Below are positions 42,606-51,917 of a stretch of 64,000 bases of DNA, in pieces (position 1 is the stretch's first letter; every line of letters begins with the position of its first letter). The notes under the pieces were generated by a model that saw nothing but the letters and a program-made list of their open reading frames with translations, was not told where the DNA came from and did no database searches. Origin of the DNA: Rhodocyclaceae bacterium (GTDB lineage Bacteria > Pseudomonadota > Gammaproteobacteria > Burkholderiales > Rhodocyclaceae); the NCBI GenBank assembly GCA_030824275.1, contig JAVBXY010000021.1, forward strand, positions 1-64,000, given 5' to 3'. A program made the position numbers and the translations under genes.

Positions 42606-44867
42606 ATGAGACTCTCCCTGCGCTTCGTATTGCCCTTGATTCTGGTACTGGCCGGGTTTGCCTGGGCCATCGTGCCCTTGGTGGACCAGTTCACGCTACG
42701 CTGGTTCGTTCGCGATATGGATATCCGCTCGGCGCTGATCGCCAACACGATTACCGAGTCGCTGCTGGAGCAGGTGGCGGCCGGATCGAAAGTGAAGACG
42801 GCCAACTTCTTCGTCAGAATCACCCAGGACGAACGCCTCTACGCCATCGGCTACTGCGCCACGCCACAGACGGCGCCACTGGCCTCGAAGCTGCTGCCGG
42901 CGGACATACGCTGCGACAACCTGGCCCGCTTCGAAACGGCCGGTGACCACTTACTGAAAAGTACCAGTGGTCCTCTGCTTGTTTCCGTCAAGCCGTTGGA
43001 AAGTGCCGGTGTGCCGATGGGTAAGCTGGTGCTGGTGCACGACATGAGTTTCGTCGAGCGGCGCAGCGAGGAAACGCGGCGCTACGTCTTCTTCTTTTTT
43101 GCTGGCCTGGCGGCGGTGATTTCGCTGATCACCGTGATCATTGCCCAGCTCTCCTGGCGAGGCTGGGTACAGGGCATGCGTGCCCTGCTGCGCGGCGAAG
43201 GTTTATTGCGACAACCCGAAGCCAATATCGAGCGACCCGAGTTCCAGCCCGAGTTCCGCCCCATTGCCCGTGACCTCCAGCGCCTGATCCGCGAACTGGA
43301 ATCCGAAGCCCTTTCCCGCGACGAGGGCCAGACGACGTGGACCGCCGAATCGCTACGCGCCATTCTGCAAGGCGAGTTGCGTGGCGAGGATGTCATTGTC
43401 GTTTCCAACCGGGAGCCCTACATTCATCAGCGCAAGGGCGAGCGTATCGAGGTCCAGCGCCCGGCCAGCGGCCTCGTGACCGCCATGGAACCAATCATGC
43501 GCGCCTGCTCGGGGACCTGGATCGCCCATGGCAGTGGCTCGGCGGATCGTGAGGTGGTGGACAAACACGACCATGTGCAAGTCCCGCCGGAACATCCCGC
43601 TTACCAGATTCGCCGCCTGTGGCTGACGCCGGAAGAAGAGGCCGGCTACTACTTCGGCTTTGCCAACGAAGGTCTCTGGCCGCTGTGCCACATCGCTCAT
43701 GTGCGCCCCATCTTCCGTTCCTCGGACTGGGCACAGTACGAGGCCGTCAATCGCAAGTTCGCCCGCGCCGTGGTCGAGGAATCAAAGACCAGGGCTCCCA
43801 TCGTGCTGGTGCAGGACTATCACTTCGCCCTGTTGCCGCGCATGATCCGCGAGTTGCTGCCGGACGCCACCGTCATCACTTTCTGGCACATTCCCTGGCC
43901 CAACCCGGAATCCTTCTCAATCTGCCCCTGGCGCGAGCAGATCGTCAGCGGCCTGCTCGGCAGCAGCATCCTCGGTTTTCACACCCAGTCCCATTGCAAC
44001 AATTTCGTGGACACCGTGGATCGCCTGCTCGAAGCACGCGTGGATCGCGAATCCTTCCGCGTCAGTCTCGGTGGTCATACCACGGCCGTGCGCCGCTACC
44101 CGATTTCCATCGACTGGCCGCCGGCACCGGAAATGGTGGGTAAGCCGGTAGCGCAATGCCGCGAGGAAATTCGCCGCGCCAACGGCCTGCCGCAGGAGCA
44201 TGCCCTCGGTATCGGCGTGGATCGCCTTGACTACACCAAGGGCATCGTTGAGCGCTTCCGTGCCATCGAACGCCTGCTGGAACTCAAGCCGGAGTGGATC
44301 GGTCGCTTCAGCTTCATCCAGATCGCCGCGCCGACCCGCTCCAGCATCGAGGAATATCAATCCCATGAGGCTCAGGTACGGGCCCTGGCCACGCGCATCA
44401 ACGAACGCTTCAGTCGTTCCGGCCGCGCCGGGCCGCCGCCCATCCTGCTCAAGATCGAACACCACGAACCGCAGCAGGTTTACGAGCACTACCGGGCGTC
44501 CGAAATCTGTTTCGTCAGCAGCCTGCATGACGGCATGAACCTGGTGGCGAAGGAGTTCGTCGCCTCCCGCGACGACGAGCGTGGCGTGCTGATCCTCTCC
44601 CAGTTCACCGGCGCCGCCCGCGAGCTGCCCGAGGCCCTGATCGTCAACCCCTACGACGCCGACCAGTGCGCTGCCGCGCTGCACCTGGCGCTCTCCATGC
44701 CGGCGCAGGAGCAGCGGGATCGCATGCGCCTGATGCGCAGCCTGATCGGTGAATTCAACGTGTACCGCTGGGCCGGGCGCATGCTGCTCGACGCCGCCAT
44801 CATGCGTCGCCGTGGTCGTCTGCCGGATGCGACGGCCGTCGCCACGGCAGGGGGCAGCAATGGCTGA
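42606..44867 (+). CDS. otsA: Membrane-anchored trehalose-6-phosphate synthase (sensor-like N-terminus fused to GT20)
   Basis: This 753-aa protein has an N-terminal membrane segment (about 7-29), a periplasmic region of about 130 residues, a second membrane segment (about 160-185) and a HAMP-like linker, followed by a full GT20 domain (about 255-720: [42 protein letters not shown]). GT20 makes trehalose-6-phosphate from UDP-glucose and glucose-6-phosphate. OtsA is normally soluble and about 470 residues. The extra part looks like a receptor, so synthesis may respond directly to an external cue such as osmolarity. AAGGACC precedes the ATG; otsB follows 9 nt later. Confidence 0.88.
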   Translation: MRLSLRFVLPLILVLAGFAWAIVPLVDQFTLRWFVRDMDIRSALIANTITESLLEQVAAGSKVKTANFFVRITQDERLYAIGYCATPQTAPLASKLLPADIRCDNLARFETAGDHLLKSTSGPLLVSVKPLESAGVPMGKLVLVHDMSFVERRSEETRRYVFFFFAGLAAVISLITVIIAQLSWRGWVQGMRALLRGEGLLRQPEANIERPEFQPEFRPIARDLQRLIRELESEALSRDEGQTTWTAESLRAILQGELRGEDVIVVSNREPYIHQRKGERIEVQRPASGLVTAMEPIMRACSGTWIAHGSGSADREVVDKHDHVQVPPEHPAYQIRRLWLTPEEEAGYYFGFANEGLWPLCHIAHVRPIFRSSDWAQYEAVNRKFARAVVEESKTRAPIVLVQDYHFALLPRMIRELLPDATVITFWHIPWPNPESFSICPWREQIVSGLLGSSILGFHTQSHCNNFVDTVDRLLEARVDRESFRVSLGGHTTAVRRYPISIDWPPAPEMVGKPVAQCREEIRRANGLPQEHALGIGVDRLDYTKGIVERFRAIERLLELKPEWIGRFSFIQIAAPTRSSIEEYQSHEAQVRALATRINERFSRSGRAGPPPILLKIEHHEPQQVYEHYRASEICFVSSLHDGMNLVAKEFVASRDDERGVLILSQFTGAARELPEALIVNPYDADQCAAALHLALSMPAQEQRDRMRLMRSLIGEFNVYRWAGRMLLDAAIMRRRGRLPDATAVATAGGSNG

Positions 44868-44876
44868 GCCACGCCC

Positions 44877-45638
44877 ATGACGTCCACGCGGACACGCAGG
44901 CAGCCGCCGCCCGCCGAGGCGCGCTGGGCCTTCTTCCTCGACGTAGACGGCACGCTGATCGACATTGCCGACAACCCCGGCGCGGCGCGGGTGGACGACG
45001 CCCTGCTCGGCCTCGTGGCACGCCTCCACCATGCCTGTGGCGGCGCTCTGGCGCTGGTCAGCGGACGCAGTCTGGCCGATCTGGATCAGCACCTGGGCAG
45101 CGTGCGCATTCCGCTCGCTGGCCAACACGGACTGGAACGCCGCGACGCCGCTGGCCGTCTGCACACCCACGCCGCGCCCCCCGCCGCGCGCCGCGAACTG
45201 CGCCAGCGCATGGATGCACTGGTGGCCAAATATCCGGGGCTGCTGCTGGAGGACAAGGGGCTGAGCCTGGCGCTGCATTACCGACAGGCACCGCAACTGG
45301 CGTCCTGGCTGCATCGGCTGCTGCATGGCTGGCTCAATGGTACGGAAGACTTGCAGTTGCAAAAGGGCAAGCGTGTGCTGGAAATCAAACCCGCCGGCTT
45401 CGACAAGGGCAGCGCGATTGCCGAGTTCATGGCCGAGTCGCCCTTTCATGGTCGCCGCCCCGTGTTCATCGGCGACGATGCCACCGACGAACACGGCTTC
45501 TTGCGCGTCAATCTGATCGATGGACATACCGTAAAAGTCGGCGCTGGCAGGACGGCGGCGCGCTATCGCCTGGCCGATGTCAGCGCCGTGCGTGCCTGGC
45601 TGGCCGCCGCCATTCCGCTACAAGGAGAGCTTGCATGA
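44877..45638 (+). CDS. otsB: Trehalose-6-phosphate phosphatase
   Basis: This 253-aa HAD-family phosphatase has the nucleophile motif FFLDVDGTLIDIA and the metal motif FIGDDATDEHGF. It removes phosphate from trehalose-6-phosphate in the cytoplasm. A 25-bp repeat copy lies in frame at 45532-45556 and encodes KVGAGRTA in the C-terminal strand, where relatives also have a VG-x-G-x-T-A-type sequence. The stop overlaps the GH15 gene start (ATGA). Confidence 0.93.
   Translation: MTSTRTRRQPPPAEARWAFFLDVDGTLIDIADNPGAARVDDALLGLVARLHHACGGALALVSGRSLADLDQHLGSVRIPLAGQHGLERRDAAGRLHTHAAPPAARRELRQRMDALVAKYPGLLLEDKGLSLALHYRQAPQLASWLHRLLHGWLNGTEDLQLQKGKRVLEIKPAGFDKGSAIAEFMAESPFHGRRPVFIGDDATDEHGFLRVNLIDGHTVKVGAGRTAARYRLADVSAVRAWLAAAIPLQGELA
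45532..45556 (+). repeat. 25-bp dispersed repeat, copy 10 (inside otsB)
   Basis: The core has one change (CTGGCA) and variable bases GG. It is on the coding strand in the K-V-G-A-G-x-T-A frame, shared with the prmC copy. Confidence 0.8.
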
Positions 45639-47431
45639 ACACCCTGGACCTCGGCCTGATCGGCAATTGCACGGTCGGCGCCCTGATCGACGAACGGGCC
45701 GAAATGAAATGGGCCTGCCTTCCCCGTTTCGATGGCGATGCCACCTTCTGCTCGCTGCTGCGCGAGCGCGGCGCCCATGGCGAGGATGCCGACTTCGGCT
45801 ATTTCGCCATCGACCTGACCGATTTCGAGCGGGCTGAACAACACTACCTCGACAACACCGCCGTCCTCGTTACGCGCCTGTATGACAGGCATGGCGGCAT
45901 TGTCGAAGTCACCGATTTTGCACCGCGTTTCGGGCACTACGGTCGCATGTTCCGGCCCATGACCCTGGTACGCGGACTGCGCCGGCTGGCCGGTTCGCCG
46001 CGCCTCGCCATACGCCTGCGTCCCGCTTGCGACTTCGGCGCCCAGCGACCGGCGGTGACCTGGGGCAGCAACCATATCCGCTACGTGAGCGCCGGCCTGG
46101 TGTTGCGTCTGACGACCGACGCCTCGATCACCGCCGTCCTGCAAGAGACGTCTTTTTTCCTCGAAGATGCCATCACCCTGATCCTTGGCCCCGACGAGTC
46201 CCTACATGAATCGGTCGGCGAAGTGGGGCGCCGTTTTCTGGAGGAAACCACGCAGTACTGGCGTGAATGGGTCCGCTCGCTGGCGATTCCCTTCGAGTGG
46301 CAGGACGCCGTGATCCGCGCCGCGATCACGCTCAAGCTCAACGCCTACGACGACACCGGCGCCATCATCGCCGCCATGACCACCTCGCTGCCCGAGGCCG
46401 CCGGCAGTCCACGCAACTGGGACTATCGCTACTGTTGGCTGCGCGACGGCTATTTCGTCGTCAATGCCCTCAACCGACTGGGTGCCACGCGCACCATGGA
46501 ACGCTACCTGGGCTACATCCTCAATGTCGCCGCCGGCGCCGCCGATGGCGTACTGCAACCCGTCTACGGCATCGATGGCCGGGCCACGCTGGAAGAACGG
46601 GAGGTCGCCACACTGCCCGGCTATCGCGGCAATGGCCCGGTACGCGTCGGCAATCTGGCTTACCTGCAAATTCAGCACGACGTCTATGGTTCGGCAATTC
46701 TCGCCGCCACCCACGTATTTTTCGACCAGCGCCTGGCCCGACGGGGTGACACCGCGCTTTTCCATCGCCTCGAACCGCTGGGCGAACGCGCCGTGGCGGT
46801 GCACGATCAGCCCGATGCCGGTCTCTGGGAATTGCGCGGCAGCGCCCGCGTGCACACCTTCTCGTCGGTCATGTGCTGGGCCGCCTGCGACCGTCTGGCG
46901 CGCATCGCCGAGCACCTGGGCCTGCGCGAGCGCGCCGTGCATTGGCGCGCTCAAGCCGACCGCATCCATCACACCATCAGCGCCCGGGCCTGGAACCCGC
47001 AGCGCGGCTGCTTCGTCTCCACCTTTGGCGGCGAGGCCATGGATGCCAGCCTGTTGCTGCTGGCCGAAGTAGGCTTCGTCGACGCCGCCGATCCGCGTTT
47101 CACCGCCACGGTCGCCGCCGTGGAGCAGGATCTGCGGCGCGGCGACTTCATCTTCCGCTATGTCGAGAAGGACGATTTCGGCGAACCGGAGAACGCCTTC
47201 ATCGTCTGCACCTTCTGGTACGTCAACGCGCTGGCCGCTGTCGGGCGTCGTGACGAAGCCCATGCCCTGTTCGAGAAACTGCTGTCCCGCCGCAATCATC
47301 ACGGCCTGCTCGCCGAGCATATCGACACGGAAAGCGGCGAACAGTGGGGCAACTTCGTGCAGACCTACAGCATGGTCGGCCTGATCAACTCGGCGATACG
47401 CCTGTCGATGCGCTGGGACCAGGCTTTCTGA
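45635..47431 (+). CDS. Glycoside hydrolase family 15 protein (glucoamylase/trehalase-like)
   Basis: This 598-aa protein has an N-terminal beta-sandwich and a C-terminal (alpha/alpha)6 barrel. The two catalytic Glu regions are visible in GLWELRGSARVHTFSSVMCW and LAEHIDTESGEQWGNF. GH15 enzymes without a signal peptide act on intracellular alpha-glucans, malto-oligosaccharides or trehalose. Coupling to otsA-otsB by an ATGA overlap makes trehalose turnover or glucan trimming plausible. GH15 genes beside otsBA are common in proteobacteria, but the substrate is not settled. Confidence 0.88.
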   Translation: MNTLDLGLIGNCTVGALIDERAEMKWACLPRFDGDATFCSLLRERGAHGEDADFGYFAIDLTDFERAEQHYLDNTAVLVTRLYDRHGGIVEVTDFAPRFGHYGRMFRPMTLVRGLRRLAGSPRLAIRLRPACDFGAQRPAVTWGSNHIRYVSAGLVLRLTTDASITAVLQETSFFLEDAITLILGPDESLHESVGEVGRRFLEETTQYWREWVRSLAIPFEWQDAVIRAAITLKLNAYDDTGAIIAAMTTSLPEAAGSPRNWDYRYCWLRDGYFVVNALNRLGATRTMERYLGYILNVAAGAADGVLQPVYGIDGRATLEEREVATLPGYRGNGPVRVGNLAYLQIQHDVYGSAILAATHVFFDQRLARRGDTALFHRLEPLGERAVAVHDQPDAGLWELRGSARVHTFSSVMCWAACDRLARIAEHLGLRERAVHWRAQADRIHHTISARAWNPQRGCFVSTFGGEAMDASLLLLAEVGFVDAADPRFTATVAAVEQDLRRGDFIFRYVEKDDFGEPENAFIVCTFWYVNALAAVGRRDEAHALFEKLLSRRNHHGLLAEHIDTESGEQWGNFVQTYSMVGLINSAIRLSMRWDQAF

Positions 47432-47440
47432 TCCCGATTC

Positions 47441-47465
47441 GCCGTCACGTCAGCGCCGACTTTTT
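47441..47465 (-). repeat. 25-bp dispersed repeat, copy 11 (with flanking inverted end)
   Basis: The core has one change (CGCTGACG) and lies on the minus strand, sense to the membrane protein gene that ends at 47486. Just beyond it GCGAGACGGC (47466-47475) repeats the end of the element in inverted orientation, so GCCGTC and GACGGC bracket the copy. It fills most of the 54-bp convergent gap. Confidence 0.85.
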
Positions 47466-47485
47466 GCGAGACGGCGGTGAATTCC

Positions 47486-47839
47486 TCAGGCCTTTTTCTT
47501 CACCACGATGGGATGTGCCTGGCGACTCAGGATGAAGTCGAAAATGAATTTCATCCAGATGGTCGAACCCGCAATCGCCGACCACGTCTCATAGGACAGG
47601 CTACCCGCCACCACGAGAACTATCGTGGTCAGGGTAATGGCGCCGGCAATCAGATTGATCGCCGCCGCATAGGGAGCATATTTCGCCGGATTGGCCGGCG
47701 ACTCGCCGCGCCTGAGCGCGACCTCGGAATAGTCGCGCTTGACGACGATCCGCCAGCCCCGCCGCACCCAGAAAAAAGTGATCGGAAACAGGGCGAGAAA
47801 CAATATCCAGGTGAGTGCAACACTGATATCGAAAACCAT
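47486..47839 (-). CDS. Small membrane protein, unknown
   Basis: This 117-aa protein has two or three membrane segments (VALTWILFLALFPITFFWV, LIAGAITLTTIVLVVAGSL) and a lysine-rich C-terminus. GGGAG precedes ATG 47839. It is the last gene before the convergent GH15 gene, but a terminator separates it from the second symporter operon. No family recognised. Confidence 0.65.
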   Translation of the reverse strand: MVFDISVALTWILFLALFPITFFWVRRGWRIVVKRDYSEVALRRGESPANPAKYAPYAAAINLIAGAITLTTIVLVVAGSLSYETWSAIAGSTIWMKFIFDFILSRQAHPIVVKKKA

Positions 47840-47885
47840 CGGACACTCCCGCGCCACCCAGAGGTGACGACCTCAACAAGCCTGT

Positions 47886-47919
47886 AAAAAGAAAAACCCC
47901 GCCAATGATACCGGCGGGG
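47886..47919 (-). terminator. Terminator of the second symporter operon
   Basis: On the minus strand CCCCGCC and GGCGGGG (47913-47919 and 47897-47903) form a stem followed by TTTTTCTTTTT. Confidence 0.9.
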
Positions 47920-47977
47920 TCCCGGACTGTGGCGACCGCCCGGCGAACCGGACGGTCACTCAAGTCACCATGCAGTC

Positions 47978-49783
47978 TTAGTGCGCGCCATCCACAGCCT
48001 TGGAACCACGCGGGATACGCACGGCTTCGACCATGTGCTGGATGTGCTCCGGCGGTTCCTTGGTGAATTTATCCACCACGAAAGCAACGGCGAAGTTAAC
48101 CAGGGCACCGATGGCACCGAAGGCTTCCGGCGTGATGCCGAAGAACGGATTGGCACCACCGATCATCGGCAGGAAATCGGTGCCCTTGATGAAGAAGATA
48201 CCCTTATGTGCGAACACGTAGAACAGGGTGATGAAGAGACCAGCCAGCATGCCGGCAATGGCGCCTTCCTTGTTCATCTTCTTGGAGAAGATACCCATCA
48301 TGATGGCCGGGAACAGCGAGCTTGCCGCGATACCGAAGGCCAGGGCCACAGTACCGGCCGCGAAGCCCGGAGGATTCAAGCCCAGGTAACCCGAAATCAC
48401 GATGGCGACAGCCATGGCGATCTTGCCAGCCAGCAGCTCGTTCTTCTCGCTGATGTTCGGGTTAAAGACACCCTTCACGAGGTCATGCGAGACGGCGGAG
48501 GAAATGGCCATCAGCAGACCGGCAGCGGTCGACAGAGCGGCAGCCAGACCACCGGCAGCAACCAGGGCGATAACCCAGTTCGGCAGCAGCGCGATTTCCG
48601 GATTGGCCAGCACGATGATGTCGGCGTTAACCGTCAGCTCGTTGCCCTTCCAGCCGGCAGCATCAGCCTTGGCCTTGGCTTCCGGGTTCTTGGTCGCGTC
48701 GTTGTAGTACTGGATGCGGCCGTCACCGTTCTTGTCGGCGAACTTCAGCAGGCCGGTCTTTTCCCAGCGCTTCATCCAGTCCGGACGCTCATCGGCCTTG
48801 ATGCTGGCTTCCGTCGCGTACAGATCGCCACCCTTGATGACAGCGGTGTTAACCGTGGCATGCAGGTTCAGCTTGGCCATCGCGGCAACCGCAGGTGCGG
48901 TGGTGTAAAGCAGCGCAATGAAGACCAGCGCCCAGCCAGCCGAGCTACGTGCGTCCTTGACCGTCGGAACGGTGAAGAATCGCATGATGACGTGGGGCAG
49001 ACCGGCAGTACCGATCATCAGGGACATGGTGTAGACGAACATGTTCAGCGTGCTGCCGGCTGTCGTGGTCGTGTACTTGCCAAAACCCAGCTCGGTAACG
49101 ACCATGTCCAGCTTGGCCAGCAGGGCCATGTCGGTGCCGCTCATCGTGCTGCCCAGGCCCAATTGCGGGAGCGGGTTGCCGGTGAGGTGGATCGAGATGA
49201 ACACGGCCGGCACGATGTAGGCAGCGATCAGCACGATGTACTGGGCAACCTGCGTGTAGGTGATGCCTTTCATGCCGCCGAACACGGCGTACAGAAAGAC
49301 GATCGCCTGACCGATGTAGATGCCGGTATCGCTGGACACGTTCAGGAAGCGCGAGAAAGCCACGCCAACACCCGTCATCTGACCAATGATGTAGGTCATC
49401 GAGGCGGTCAGCAGACATGCCACTGCAACGGTGGAGGCCGTTTGCGAGTAGAAGCGGTCACCGATGAACTGGGGCACGGTGAACTTGCCGAACTTGCGCA
49501 GGTACGGAGCCAGCAGCATCGCCAGCAACACGTAACCACCGGTCCAGCCCATGAGGAACAGGCCACCACCGTAACCCATGTTGGCGATCAGGCCTGCCAT
49601 GGAGATAAAGGAAGCGGCGGACATCCAGTCAGCCGCCGTTGCCATGCCGTTCATCACCGGATGCACGGAACCACCGGCAGCGTAGAACTCGCTGGTGGAG
49701 CCAGCTCGCGCCCAGATGGCGATGCCGATGTACAGCGCGAAGCTGAGACCGACAACAAGGTAAGTCGTTGTTTGCAGATCCAT
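47978..49783 (-). CDS. Sodium-solute symporter (ActP/VC_2705-like), second copy
   Basis: This 601-aa protein has about 13 helices, the SSS segments AADWMSAASFISMAG and GGLAAALSTAAGLLM, and sequence close to the 39289 symporter but without its helical insertion. It carries its own EF-hand-like loop DKNGDGRIQYYN (350-361) in the equivalent extra-membrane loop. It probably imports acetate or a similar carboxylate. GGAGC precedes the ATG at 49783. A DUF4212 partner is encoded 12 nt upstream. Confidence 0.92.
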   Translation of the reverse strand: MDLQTTTYLVVGLSFALYIGIAIWARAGSTSEFYAAGGSVHPVMNGMATAADWMSAASFISMAGLIANMGYGGGLFLMGWTGGYVLLAMLLAPYLRKFGKFTVPQFIGDRFYSQTASTVAVACLLTASMTYIIGQMTGVGVAFSRFLNVSSDTGIYIGQAIVFLYAVFGGMKGITYTQVAQYIVLIAAYIVPAVFISIHLTGNPLPQLGLGSTMSGTDMALLAKLDMVVTELGFGKYTTTTAGSTLNMFVYTMSLMIGTAGLPHVIMRFFTVPTVKDARSSAGWALVFIALLYTTAPAVAAMAKLNLHATVNTAVIKGGDLYATEASIKADERPDWMKRWEKTGLLKFADKNGDGRIQYYNDATKNPEAKAKADAAGWKGNELTVNADIIVLANPEIALLPNWVIALVAAGGLAAALSTAAGLLMAISSAVSHDLVKGVFNPNISEKNELLAGKIAMAVAIVISGYLGLNPPGFAAGTVALAFGIAASSLFPAIMMGIFSKKMNKEGAIAGMLAGLFITLFYVFAHKGIFFIKGTDFLPMIGGANPFFGITPEAFGAIGALVNFAVAFVVDKFTKEPPEHIQHMVEAVRIPRGSKAVDGAH

Positions 49784-49795
49784 GTAGGTCGCTCC

Positions 49796-50059
49796 TTAGT
49801 CTTCGTGTACGTCGAATTCGCGGTCGATATCACCCATCTTCTTGGCGTAATAGAAGATCAAAGCGATAAAGATGTAGATCGAACCCTGATGAGCAAACCA
49901 GAAACCGAGCGGATAACCGCCAAGCTTGATGCCGTTGAGCATGTCGGCAAACAGGATACCTGCGCCGAACGAGACCATGAACCATACGATCAGAATCTTG
50001 GTCAGAAGTCCCAACGTGGCTTTCCAATAGCCGTGTACGTCGTGGGAATGCTGCTGCAT
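49796..50059 (-). CDS. DUF4212 small subunit, second copy
   Basis: This 87-aa protein has two membrane segments and the ending FYYAKKMGDIDREFDVHED, parallel to YARYMNNLDKEFGVHEGELE of the first copy. It probably assembles with the symporter encoded directly downstream. GGAGGGGA precedes the ATG. Confidence 0.92.
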   Translation of the reverse strand: MQQHSHDVHGYWKATLGLLTKILIVWFMVSFGAGILFADMLNGIKLGGYPLGFWFAHQGSIYIFIALIFYYAKKMGDIDREFDVHED

Positions 50060-50227
50060 TGTGTCCCCTCCCTTTACTGCGGTGGTTGTAAGATTTGTTT
50101 CCTAGCAATATCACGGTAAGACATATTGCCTAGCGTATTTTTAGGCTCAGTCACTTACACGCGTCTTACAAGCGATGAACCATACCGGCGCGCGCCAGAA
50201 GCAGACCTTCATCAGCCGCGCCGGAAA

Positions 50228-50344
50228 ATGCCCTCAAGCCCTCTGACTGACTGGATTGAAGACGGTACGCTATCCATGCAATGCGACACTGAAAAAGAAT
50301 TGGAAAAGTGGGACCGCCGTCATGCCCTCCAGCAAAACTTTTGA
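50228..50344 (+). CDS. Possible small protein, doubtful
   Basis: This 38-codon ORF encodes MPSSPLTDWIEDGTLSMQCD followed by an acidic/basic helical stretch (EKELEKWDRRHALQ). The composition is protein-like, but there is no convincing ribosome site and I recognise no family. The surrounding gap (50060-50398) is AT-rich and otherwise holds only the presumed promoter region of the DUF4212-symporter operon. Confidence 0.3.
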   Translation: MPSSPLTDWIEDGTLSMQCDTEKELEKWDRRHALQQNF

Positions 50345-50398
50345 ATCGTCCGACTGTGGCCGGCAATACCGGCCACCAACAAAGGCGTTGACATTTTT

Positions 50399-50427
50399 TT
50401 GACGCACAGCGCCTCAGCCCCTATAAT
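50399..50427 (+). promoter_or_regulatory. tRNA-Phe promoter
   Basis: TTGACG (50399-50404) and TATAAT (50422-50427) are 17 bp apart and lie 13 bp upstream of the tRNA. The GC-rich stretch after the -10 box is typical of stringently controlled stable RNA genes. Confidence 0.88.
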
Positions 50428-50440
50428 GCGCAGCCTTCCC

Positions 50441-50516
<76 letters not shown>

Positions 50517-50598
50517 GATTCCTGGCCCGCTCGGCTTGCCGCAGCGGGCCAATTTGTTTCTAATAGCGCTTTCCCCTTCGGATTGCCACCTGACCGAC

Positions 50599-51849
50599 GT
50601 GCAGCTCTTCGCTCTCGGCATCAACCATCACACCGCCCCCCTCGCCGTGCGCGAGCAGGTGGCCTTTGACCCATTGCAGATGGGCCAGGCCCTGCACGAT
50701 CTGCTGCGGGCGAAGCAGGTGCGCGAGGCGGCGATCCTGTCCACCTGCAATCGCACCGAACTCTACTGCGCCGCCGAGAGTCCGCTGGCCGCCGCCGAAT
50801 GGCTGGCGGAATATCACCGCCTGGCACCGCAGAACATTCAGCCCTATCTCTATCAGCATCCGCAGCAGGATGCCGTGCGGCACATGTTCCGCGTCGCCTC
50901 GGGCCTCGACTCGATGGTGCTGGGCGAACCGCAGATCCTCGGCCAGATGAAACAGGCCGCCCGCGTCGCCGAAGAGGCGGGCACGCTCGGCACCCTGCTC
51001 GGCAAACTGTTCCAGCGCACCTTCGCGGTGGCCAAGGAGGTTCGCTCCACCACGGCCATCGGCGCCAACATCGTCTCCATGGCCGCTGCTGCCGTGCATC
51101 TGTCGGCGCGCATCTTCGATCAGGTCTCGTCGCAGAAGGTGTTGTTCATCGGCGCTGGCGAGATGATCGAACTTTGCGCCGCGCATTTCGCTGGCCAGAA
51201 GCCCAAGCGCATCACCATCGCCAACCGCACACTCGAACGCGGTGCCGGCCTGGCCACCCGCTTCGGCGGCGACGCCATGCGCCTGGAAGACCTGGGCGAG
51301 CGCCTCGCCGACTACGACATCGTGGTTTCCTGCACCGCCAGTTCATTGCCCATCATCGGCCTCGGCATGGTGGAGCGGGCGCTGAAGGTCCGTCGCCATC
51401 GCCCGATGGTGATGGTGGATCTGGCCGTGCCACGTGACATCGAGGCCGAAGTCGGCAAGCTCGACGACGTGTTTCTCTACACCCTTGACGATCTCGGTCA
51501 GATCGTCGAAACAGGCCTCGAATCACGCCAGGCGGCGGTGATCGAGGCCGAAGCCATCATCGATGATCGCGTCTCCAACTTCCTGCACTGGATGGAGGCG
51601 CGCGACACCGTGCCGACCATCCGCGCCCTGCGCGATAGCGCCGAGCGCGCGCGTCGCCATGAAGTCGAGCACGCGCTCAAGCTGCTGGCCAAGGGCGATG
51701 ATCCGGCCAAGGTGCTGGACGCACTGTCCCATGGCCTGACCAACAAGCTGCTGCACGCACCCACCTCCGCGCTCAATCAGGCCGAAGGCCCGGAGCGCGG
51801 CGAAATCGCCCAGCTCATCGCCCGCATCTACCGCCTGCACGGCGAGTAG
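50599..51849 (+). CDS. hemA: Glutamyl-tRNA reductase
   Basis: This 416-aa protein catalyses the first step of C5-pathway tetrapyrrole synthesis, reducing Glu-tRNA(Glu) to glutamate-1-semialdehyde with NADPH. It has the catalytic Cys segment STCNRTELY, the NADPH domain ([14 protein letters not shown]) and a C-terminal dimerisation helix. I chose GTG 50599 because it gives [15 protein letters not shown], matching the family start; no ATG is suitably placed and the ribosome site is weak. prfA follows. Confidence 0.95.
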   Translation: MQLFALGINHHTAPLAVREQVAFDPLQMGQALHDLLRAKQVREAAILSTCNRTELYCAAESPLAAAEWLAEYHRLAPQNIQPYLYQHPQQDAVRHMFRVASGLDSMVLGEPQILGQMKQAARVAEEAGTLGTLLGKLFQRTFAVAKEVRSTTAIGANIVSMAAAAVHLSARIFDQVSSQKVLFIGAGEMIELCAAHFAGQKPKRITIANRTLERGAGLATRFGGDAMRLEDLGERLADYDIVVSCTASSLPIIGLGMVERALKVRRHRPMVMVDLAVPRDIEAEVGKLDDVFLYTLDDLGQIVETGLESRQAAVIEAEAIIDDRVSNFLHWMEARDTVPTIRALRDSAERARRHEVEHALKLLAKGDDPAKVLDALSHGLTNKLLHAPTSALNQAEGPERGEIAQLIARIYRLHGE

Positions 51850-51917
51850 CTGCACTCCCCTGCTTCCACCCATCACGCCGGTCGGCGTGATTCCTGTGCC
51901 CCTTTTGCCCTATCGCC

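Noticed and set aside
43917..45527. Open frame of over 500 codons opposite otsA-otsB
   Set aside because: It spans two well-supported genes on the other strand and has shadow-frame composition.
47981..50119. Open frame of about 700 codons opposite the second symporter operon
   Set aside because: It is a mirror of the symporter and DUF4212 codons, with His/Gln/Gly-rich composition and no recognisable domain.
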